A stretch of 64,000 nt of DNA from Streptomyces coffeae (GTDB lineage: Bacteria > Actinomycetota > Actinomycetes > Streptomycetales > Streptomycetaceae), in contig NZ_JAERRF010000017.1 of the NCBI RefSeq assembly GCF_016741875.1, positions 123,418-187,417 on the forward strand. Reading direction: 5' to 3'. Below are positions 58,749 to 64,000 of the stretch, in pieces. Every line of letters begins with the position of its first letter. The first letter of the stretch is position 1. The notes under the pieces were generated by a model, which saw only the letters and a list, made by a program, of their open reading frames with translations, searched no databases and had not been told where the DNA came from. Position numbers and translations under genes: made by a program.

Positions 58749-59042
58749 TCAGCCGCGGCGGATGCGTGCGGCCAGGGTGTGGCCGATGAACAGATAGACC
58801 AGTGCCGGCAGACCGTAGTTGAGGACGGTCCGCAGCCAGTCGGTGTCCATGGTGAACAGGTCGTGCGACCAGCCTGCCAGCCACTGGGCGGCATCATGGA
58901 CGACGCTGACCAGGTCGTTGGCCCGGTTGGCGTCGAGGAGCGAGAACAGGATCCACAGGCCGAGGATGACCGCGGTGATGTCCGCGACGACCGCCAGGAC
59001 GGTCGCGGCCTGATGGTTTCTGGAGCGATAACTTTGAGACAT
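58749..59042 (-). CDS. Small membrane protein
   Basis: A 97-residue protein from ATG 59042 (MSQSYRSRNHQAATVLAVVADITAVILGLWILFSLL). Two hydrophobic helices are visible, residues about 13-36 and 72-90 (LNYGLPALVYLFIGHTLAARI), separated by a polar stretch with WLAGWSHDLFTMDTDW. No family is recognised. It lies downstream of the LLM oxidoreductase gene (98-nt gap) on the same strand and may be its co-transcribed partner. Confidence 0.7.
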   Translation of the reverse strand: MSQSYRSRNHQAATVLAVVADITAVILGLWILFSLLDANRANDLVSVVHDAAQWLAGWSHDLFTMDTDWLRTVLNYGLPALVYLFIGHTLAARIRRG

Positions 59043-59142
59043 GCCGCACGGGTTGCCGCTCCGGCCGTGTCCAAACGCTGTCCGTGGCCACCGGCCCGCC
59101 CCGCCGTTCCGCCCGGCCCCTGGAGACCGCAGGTCAGGGGTG

Positions 59143-60153
59143 TCAGCCGTTGAGTTCGGCCAGCACCCGCAGGGTCTCCTCGTCCGGTGAGAGCGCCAGC
59201 AGATCCGTGACCGGGCCCGAGCGCCACAACTCCAGCCGCTCCGCGATCCGTTCCTTCGGACCGACGAGCGAGATCTCATCGGCGAACGCGTCCGGCACCG
59301 CGTCGATCGCCTCCGCGCGGCGGCCCGCGAGAAACAGCTCCTGGACCCGCCGCGCCTCGTCCCCGTAACCGAGCCGCGCCATCAGATCGGCGTGGAAATT
59401 ACGGGCGGCGTGGCCCATCCCGCCGATGTAGAAGCCCAGCATGGCCTTGACCGGTTTCAGCCCCTCGGCGATGTCCTCGCAGACGCGCACCTGTGCCATC
59501 GCCGCCACCATGAAGCCCTCCCGCGCCTCGGCGAGCGCGGCCGTGTACAGCTCCGTGCGCAGCGGCGACCAGTACAGCGGCAGCCAGCCGTCGGCGATCC
59601 GCGCGGTCTGCGCGATGTTCTTGGGCCCCTCCGCGCCCAGCAGTACGGGGAGGTCGGGGCGGAGCGGATGGACGATCGGCTTGAGCGGCTTGCCCATCCC
59701 GGTGGCGTCGGGACCGGTGTACGGCAGCGGATGGTGGCGCCCCTCCAGCCGCACCGGTGCCTCCCGGCGCAGCACCTGCCGGATGACATCGACGTACTCC
59801 CGGGTGGCGGTCAGCGGGCTGGAGGGGAACGGCCGTCCGTACCAGCCCTCCACCACCTGCGGTCCGGACAGCCCGAGGCCGAGCATCATCCGCCCGCCGG
59901 AGAGATGGTCCAGGGTGAGCGCCTGCATTGCGGTGGCGGTCGGGGTGCGGGCGGCCATCTGCGCCACCGCCGTGCCCAGCCGGATCCGGCTGGTGTGCGC
60001 GGCGATCCAGGTCAGCGGGGTGAAGGCGTCCGAGCCCCAGGACTCGGCCGTCCACACCGAGTGGTACCCCAACCGCTCGGCCTCCCGGGCCAGTTCCAGA
60101 TGGCGGGGGTCGGGACCACGGCCCCAGTAGCCGAGCGCCAGGCCGAGCCGCAT
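59143..60153 (-). CDS. LLM-class (F420-dependent type) oxidoreductase
   Basis: 336 residues from ATG 60153, with GGGGAC 6 nt upstream; the preceding ATG is an alternative. The luciferase-like barrel is shown by MRLGLALGYWG, EAERLGYHSVWTAESWGSDAFTPLTWIAAHTSRIRLGTAVAQMAARTP and DHLSGGRMMLGLGLSGPQVVEGWYG. These are typical of F420-dependent LLM enzymes; a related mycobacterial gene (Rv3520c) belongs to the KstR regulon. A CTGATG-N3-CGTCA element lies 26-40 nt upstream, as in front of the P450 and ALDH genes. The substrate is unknown. Confidence 0.87.
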   Translation of the reverse strand: MRLGLALGYWGRGPDPRHLELAREAERLGYHSVWTAESWGSDAFTPLTWIAAHTSRIRLGTAVAQMAARTPTATAMQALTLDHLSGGRMMLGLGLSGPQVVEGWYGRPFPSSPLTATREYVDVIRQVLRREAPVRLEGRHHPLPYTGPDATGMGKPLKPIVHPLRPDLPVLLGAEGPKNIAQTARIADGWLPLYWSPLRTELYTAALAEAREGFMVAAMAQVRVCEDIAEGLKPVKAMLGFYIGGMGHAARNFHADLMARLGYGDEARRVQELFLAGRRAEAIDAVPDAFADEISLVGPKERIAERLELWRSGPVTDLLALSPDEETLRVLAELNG

Positions 60154-60178
60154 CATGTCCCCTTTCCGTCCAGCTCAG

Positions 60179-60193
60179 TTGACGGAACATCAG
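60179..60193. promoter_or_regulatory. Third copy of the CTGATG-N3-CGTCAG-type element
   Basis: On the minus strand CTGATGTTCCGTCAA, matching CTGATG-N3-CGTCAG in all but the last base. It starts 26 nt upstream of the LLM gene's ATG. Confidence 0.5.
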
Positions 60194-60244
60194 CCGGAAC
60201 GTCATCCGGTGCGCCGGACTGTACGGGCCGGGTGTGCGAATGGC

Positions 60245-60279
60245 AACGGCCCCCCGCCCGTGACGGGCGGGGGGCCGTT
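60245..60279 (-). terminator. Strong hairpin terminator
   Basis: A perfect 16-bp inverted repeat (AACGGCCCCCCGCCCG and complement, loop TGA). It begins 19 nt beyond the minus-strand stop at 60298. It ends the DUF5336 transcript. Confidence 0.85.
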
Positions 60280-60297
60280 GTCCGTACGACGTGGAGA

Positions 60298-61152
60298 TCA
60301 GCCGCGCTGGATCCCCGTGGTGTCCTGGAGGACGCCGCGACGGCCGTCCTGGGTCTGGGCGACCAGCGCCTGCCCGCGCTGCTCGACCGCGAGGTACCAG
60401 GTGCCGGGGGCCAGTTCGGCGATGGTGTTCGACGAACCGTCCTCGGCGTACAGCGGACGGGCCACCGGCACGGCGAACCAGAACGGCGAGAAGTCGCCGC
60501 CGGGGGCCGGGGCCGGGGCCGGAGCCGCCGGACCGGGCTGGCCGTGCTGGGCGCCGAAGGGCTGACCACCGGGCTGCGGCTGGCCGGGTTGACCGGGCTG
60601 GCCGGGCTGAGCGCCGAACGGCGCCGGGGCGCCGGGCTGGGCACCCGGGCCCGGGTAGCCGTAGCCGGGCTGCGGAGCCTGGTGGCCGTACGGGGACGGA
60701 GCCGCCGGGCCGCTGGCCATCAGCGGGGCCTTCAGGGCGGGGACACGTTGGGGGAGCAGCGCACCGGCCGCCATCGCCAGCGTGGCGATGAGACCCAGGA
60801 TCTGGCCGATTCCCTTGTCGGCGCCATCAGGGCCACCGATGATCGTCCACAGCGAGCTCCAGGCTGCGAAGACCGCCAGCGCGGCGCCCCACTGGTCCAG
60901 CGTGAGCCCGAACAGATTGCGCCCTGCGGGCTGGAAGCGCGCGGCCACGATGAGCCCTGCGGCGATGACCCCGGCGAGGAAGATCGACGGCAGGACGGGG
61001 AAGATGTCGCCGTTCCACCCGTTGGGCTCGAGCTTGTCGCAGTAATCGCCGCAGTTGTCTGCGGAGTAGAAGTCGAGGAAGGAGGCGATGAAGAGCAACA
61101 CCGCTGCTCCGATCACCACTCCGTCGCCTCGAGTGAGCGAGCGGATGTTCAA
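60298..61152 (-). CDS. DUF5336-like membrane protein
   Basis: 284 residues from TTG 61152 (LNIRSLTRGDGVVIGAAVLLFIASFLDFY), with AAAGGA upstream. Four hydrophobic helices occupy residues 10-140 (DIFPVLPSIFLAGVIAAGLIVAAR, WGAALAVFAAWSSLWTIIGG, LGLIATLAMAAGALLPQRVP). A Pro/Gly/Gln-rich segment with GQPGQPGQP repeats follows, then a short beta domain (APGTWYLAVEQRGQALVAQTQDGRRGVLQD) resembling the DUF5336-type tail. The function is unknown. It is followed by a perfect hairpin. Confidence 0.8.
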   Translation of the reverse strand: MNIRSLTRGDGVVIGAAVLLFIASFLDFYSADNCGDYCDKLEPNGWNGDIFPVLPSIFLAGVIAAGLIVAARFQPAGRNLFGLTLDQWGAALAVFAAWSSLWTIIGGPDGADKGIGQILGLIATLAMAAGALLPQRVPALKAPLMASGPAAPSPYGHQAPQPGYGYPGPGAQPGAPAPFGAQPGQPGQPGQPQPGGQPFGAQHGQPGPAAPAPAPAPGGDFSPFWFAVPVARPLYAEDGSSNTIAELAPGTWYLAVEQRGQALVAQTQDGRRGVLQDTTGIQRG

Positions 61153-61314
61153 CGTGAGGTCCTTTGTCGGTTTCGTCGGTACTAGCGCTGCCGCCAGGCG
61201 CGTGGCGCTCAAGGCGTCGGGGGTGCGCCCCATCGTACGGGTGAATCTTCGCGCCGATGGCAGGGGTGCCCCATCGGTATCCCGGTCGTGACCTCCCGTT
61301 CGGATGCGGGGACG

Positions 61315-62232
61315 CTACCCGTGCAAGAAGTCCGTAATGCCCTGTGCGATACCGCGCGCGGCCCGTTCCCGCCAGTGTGCGTCGGTGAGATGCGCCGCAT
61401 CCTTCGCGTCACGCATATTGCCGCATTCGATGAACACCTTGGGAACGGTGGTGAGGTTGAGGCCGCCGAGATCTCCCCGAACGTTCAACCCGCTGCCGTC
61501 TCCGACGTAGTCGGCCGGTTCGCTGCCGGTTTCCTCGGTGAACGAGTCGAGCAGCCGCTCCCCAAGGCGGCGGGAGGGCTTGGTGATCGCCGAGGTGTCG
61601 GCGCCGCCGCCGTGCACCCCCTTGGGCAGGATGATGTGGAAGCCTCGCTCCCCGGGGCCCGCGCCGTCGGCGTGGACGGAGACGACGGCGTCCGCGTGGG
61701 CCTTGTTGCCGAACTCGGCGCGCTCGTCGACACACGGCCCGAACTCCGTCTTGCCGTCTTGGGTGAACTTCACCGTGGCGCCGTGGGCTTCGAGCAGGGC
61801 GCGGGCGCGGCGTGCCACATCGAGGGTGAAAGACGCCTCGGCGTAGCCGGAGTTGGTCGCCGTGCCGGTGGTGTCGCATTCCTTTGTGTTGGTGCCGATG
61901 TCCACCCGGCGGGCGATCTGTGCAGGGTGATCGCGATTGTTCGGATTATGGCCCGGGTCGATCACCACGACCTTGCCCTTGAGCGCGTCCGGCGCGGCCG
62001 AGGAGGGTGCATGGGAGGAAGGCGCACCGGAGGTGGGCGCGGCGGACGACGGCGGCGGGGACGAGGTGGACGACGCCGTGGGCGGACCGGAGCCGCCCGC
62101 GCCCTTGCCGTCCCCCTCCGAGCTCCAGAGCAGCCAGCCCGCGAAGCACGCGGGGATCAGGGCGGCCAGGACGACGGCGAGGGTGCCGCCGCGACGGCCG
62201 CCGGGTGCGGGAGGAAAGCTGCCGTAGGACAC
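61315..62232 (-). CDS. N-acetylmuramoyl-L-alanine amidase (Amidase_3)
   Basis: A 305-residue exported amidase. An N-terminal membrane anchor or signal (GTLAVVLAALIPACFAGWLLW) and a Ser/Pro/Ala-rich linker precede the catalytic domain at residue about 85. Zinc ligands are seen in VVIDPGHNP, in the glutamate of GYAEASFTLDVA and in VVSVHADG, with the catalytic glutamate in FIECGNMRDAKDA. It cleaves the amide between N-acetylmuramic acid and L-alanine of peptidoglycan. A cysteine pair (KECDTTG, FGPCVDE) may add a disulfide. Confidence 0.93.
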   Translation of the reverse strand: MSYGSFPPAPGGRRGGTLAVVLAALIPACFAGWLLWSSEGDGKGAGGSGPPTASSTSSPPPSSAAPTSGAPSSHAPSSAAPDALKGKVVVIDPGHNPNNRDHPAQIARRVDIGTNTKECDTTGTATNSGYAEASFTLDVARRARALLEAHGATVKFTQDGKTEFGPCVDERAEFGNKAHADAVVSVHADGAGPGERGFHIILPKGVHGGGADTSAITKPSRRLGERLLDSFTEETGSEPADYVGDGSGLNVRGDLGGLNLTTVPKVFIECGNMRDAKDAAHLTDAHWRERAARGIAQGITDFLHG

Positions 62233-62279
62233 GCAGGCGATGGTAACCGGGCCGGATGACGCGGCGGGGCCGTCGCGGA

Positions 62280-62963
62280 TTACGTGCCGGAGCCGTCGCC
62301 GTCCAGGGGCCCGGCGGTGCGGCGCAGCACCCGCAGTGAGCGGGTCGCGGAGACCTCGGTGAAGGCGCCGGACTCCAGCGCGCGGCGGTAGATGCGGTAC
62401 GGCGCCTGGCCGCCGTCGGCCGGGTCGGGGAAGACGTCGTGCACCACGAGGAGACCGCCGGGTGCGATATGCCGCGTCCAGCCCTCGTAGTCGGCGGTGG
62501 CGTGCTCATCGGTGTGGCCGCCGTCGATGAACACCAGCCCCACCTGCGGTCCCCAGACCGCCGCCACCTCCGGTGAGCGGCCGACCATGGCGATGACGTG
62601 GTCCTCCAGGCCGGCGGTGTGCAGGGTGCGGCGGAAGGTGGGCAGGGTGTCCATCCGTCCGACCTCGGGGTCGACGACCTCCGGGTCGTGGTACTCCCAG
62701 CCGGGCTGCTGCTCCTCGGAGCCGCGGTGGTGGTCGACGGTGACCGCGATCGTGCCCGCCGCGCGGGCGGCGTCGGCCAGCAGGAGGGTGGAGCGCCCGC
62801 AGTAGGTGCCGACCTCGACGAGCGGCAGTCGGAACGCGGTGGCCGCCTCGTGGGCGGCGGCGTACAGGGCGAGCCCCTCGTCAACGGGCATAAAGCCCTT
62901 GGCCGCCTCGAACGCGGCGAGGACGGTGCTGTCGGGGGCTGGGGCGGCGGCGGGCTGAGTCAC
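62280..62963 (-). CDS. Class I SAM-dependent methyltransferase (Methyltransf_24)
   Basis: A 227-residue methyltransferase. Motif I region is LVEVGTYCGRSTLLLADAARAAGTIAVTVDHHRG, followed by GLVFIDGGHTDEHATADYEGWTRHIAPGGLLVVHDVFPDPADGG, the Methyltransf_24 pattern (O-methyltransferase/caffeoyl-CoA type). GTG 62963 has GGAGG 12 nt upstream. It lies 47 nt downstream of the amidase start region on the same strand. The substrate is unknown. Confidence 0.88.
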   Translation of the reverse strand: MTQPAAAPAPDSTVLAAFEAAKGFMPVDEGLALYAAAHEAATAFRLPLVEVGTYCGRSTLLLADAARAAGTIAVTVDHHRGSEEQQPGWEYHDPEVVDPEVGRMDTLPTFRRTLHTAGLEDHVIAMVGRSPEVAAVWGPQVGLVFIDGGHTDEHATADYEGWTRHIAPGGLLVVHDVFPDPADGGQAPYRIYRRALESGAFTEVSATRSLRVLRRTAGPLDGDGSGT

Positions 62964-63077
62964 CCGGCCATCCTCCCGTACGGCTCCGGCGGGCGGGCAG
63001 GAGGGGCCGGAGAACCCATGGGGACACTCGTGACACCTGGGCCGTTGGTCCTAGGAATTCCGGGGCTCGGATGACCG

Positions 63078-63425
63078 GCCGCCGACGGCTACCGCAAGCT
63101 GACCATCGTCTCCCTCGCCGTTGAGGCCGGGCTGCGGCGCAACAAGCTCACCCGCAAGCACACCGGTCTCAAGGACCTGTTCTACGCCTTGGTCAAGGCC
63201 CGCGGGCACAGCCCCGAACCGGTTTCCGAGGCCGCGCGGGCTCGTGGCCGCAAGCAGCAGGAGGATCGCGCGTCCGAGCCGAGCGCGACGAACTGCGCTC
63301 CCAGGTCCCGCTCCTGGCCCGGATCGTCCAGGTGCTGGAGATCGAGAATCACCGGCTCAAGGAGACCAACGCCGCTCTGGAGCAGCAGCTGGCCAAGCGC
63401 GCGGGTGTCGCGGACCTCGCAGGGC
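63078..63425 (+). pseudogene. Fragment of an HTH/coiled-coil mobile-element-type protein
   Basis: Without a start codon the frame reads GYRKLTIVSLAVEAGLRRNK, then LTRKHTGLKDLFYALVKARG, a helix-turn-helix pattern. After position about 263 of the sub-region (63262) the coding potential moves to another frame reading VRAERDELRSQVPLLARIVQ, then VLEIENHRLKETNAALEQQL, a coiled coil. Joined, they form a DNA-binding plus coiled-coil protein similar to the small accessory proteins of Streptomyces integrase or transposase loci. The N-terminus is missing, there is a one-base frameshift and the C-terminus is cut at about 63425. Confidence 0.6.
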
Positions 63426-63785
63426 GATGCCTTCTGCGGGCAGTCCGATGCTGGCGCTTGCGGAGATGAGGACGACGATCGCGGCGGATGCCACGCCGGC
63501 CATGCCCTGGGAGAGGATGACCAGTACGCCGACCATGAGGAGTAGTGCGGGCAGGGAGGTGTCGGCGCCGTAGGAGTTGGCGATGAAGACGAGCGCAGCG
63601 GCCTGGTAGAGGACCGTCGGTGTTGAAGGAGTAGCCGAGAGGGACGACGAATGAGGTCGTTGAGCGGCTCAGTCCGAAGTCCTCCAGCTTGCCCATGAGC
63701 GGCGCCAGCACGGCTTCGGAGCTGCGCGTGACGAAGGCGATGCAGGCCAGGTTCCCGATGGCTTTCAGCAGTTCTCGGGTGCACA
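63425..63785 (-). pseudogene. Internal fragment of a dicarboxylate/cation symporter (DctA-like)
   Basis: On the minus strand the frame reads LLKAIGNLACIAFVTRSSEA, then VLAPLMGKLEDFGLSRSTTS, then FVVPLGYSFNTDG. It shifts frame and continues TVLYQAAALVFIANSYGADT, then LPALLLMVGVLVILSQGMAG and VASAAIVVLISASASIGLPA. These are the SFNTDG-containing central helices of the DAACS family. The shift is explained by loss of 5 bases between two ACGG repeats at the GACGG site near 63620. Both ends of the gene are missing. It is convergent with, and abuts, the plus-strand fragment. Confidence 0.75.
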
Positions 63786-64000
63786 GGTCCGCTGGTGTTC
63801 GAGGTTGCAGCGTTCTGATCTGTGGCCGTCTGTGTTCGGGAGGGGCGGCTTGGTGTGTTGTTCGTGGAGGGGGCGGCGCTAGGCCCTCTCCGGCGGATCT
63901 CATCGGGCCCGCGACGCCTGGCACCGCGCCCCCAGCTACCGCTGGGAGGTGCCCCCTCACCAGACGCCGCGGGCTGCTCCTCAAAGATCCACCGAACAGG
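63786..64000. other. Non-coding right edge
   Basis: 215 bp without a convincing coding frame. CCCAGC-N4-GCTGGG at 63931-63946 and flanking GGGAGGTGCCCCC form the kind of short GC hairpin common in Streptomyces intergenic repeats. Nothing else specific is seen, and the window ends here. Confidence 0.4.

Overview
The window is high-GC actinobacterial DNA with strongly GC-biased third codon positions, GTG/TTG starts, AGGAGG-type ribosome binding sites and gene families typical of Streptomyces: DUF6879 next to XRE regulators, SUKH-4/deaminase proteins, a DUF4097 and DrrAB-like cassette, GT87-PAP2 fusions and KstR. A Streptomyces chromosome or a close relative is the best reading. No rRNA, tRNA, CRISPR array, origin or intact insertion sequence was seen.

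Layout. At 0-5.8 kb lie a frameshifted zinc-ribbon gene, a minus-strand run of small proteins behind an XRE regulator (bld/whi-type accessory locus), a HAD hydrolase, a Rossmann protein and a TerF-like vWA protein. At 5.8-9.2 kb is a minus-strand cassette: RHH regulator, DUF4097, ABC ATPase, ABC permease. At 9.4-33.6 kb are mostly single housekeeping or accessory genes, including a PhoD-type phosphatase, lytic transglycosylase, DoxX under a probable iron box, a Gdt1/TMEM165 transporter behind a clear yybP-ykoY manganese riboswitch, an MFS pump fused to a winged-helix domain, a SUKH-4/deaminase-like locus, a divergent AraC/DUF2000 pair, a GT87-PAP2 fusion and a Cu/Zn SOD-like protein. At 33.7-40.4 kb a two-component system faces an operon of lipoprotein, adaptor, ABC ATPase and MacB-like permease.

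The most coherent system is at 40.5-60.2 kb. A CYP125-like P450 and a FadA5-like thiolase diverge from a shared promoter region. An Rv0223c-like aldehyde dehydrogenase with a 3Fe-4S ferredoxin, a KstR-like TetR regulator and an LLM flavin oxidoreductase lie further right. These are relatives of the mycobacterial cholesterol (KstR) regulon. Two exact copies of the KstR consensus TNNAACNNGTTNNA lie in front of kstR and in front of a divergent three-gene operon (glycosyltransferase, methyltransferase, alpha/alpha-barrel protein) that has no known sterol role. A second palindrome, CTGATG-N3-CGTCAG, occurs about 26-33 nt upstream of the P450, ALDH and LLM starts.

Inserted between these two halves (44-50.3 kb) is a complete predicted vitamin B12 uptake operon: cobalamin riboswitch, surface-anchored alpha/alpha-barrel protein, SCO2322-like membrane-anchored protein, then ECF T component, double ATPase and S component. 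A secreted protein made of three 39-residue repeats sits just beside it.

The right end (63.05-64 kb) is a graveyard of truncated, frameshifted fragments: an HTH/coiled-coil mobile-element-type protein and a dicarboxylate symporter.
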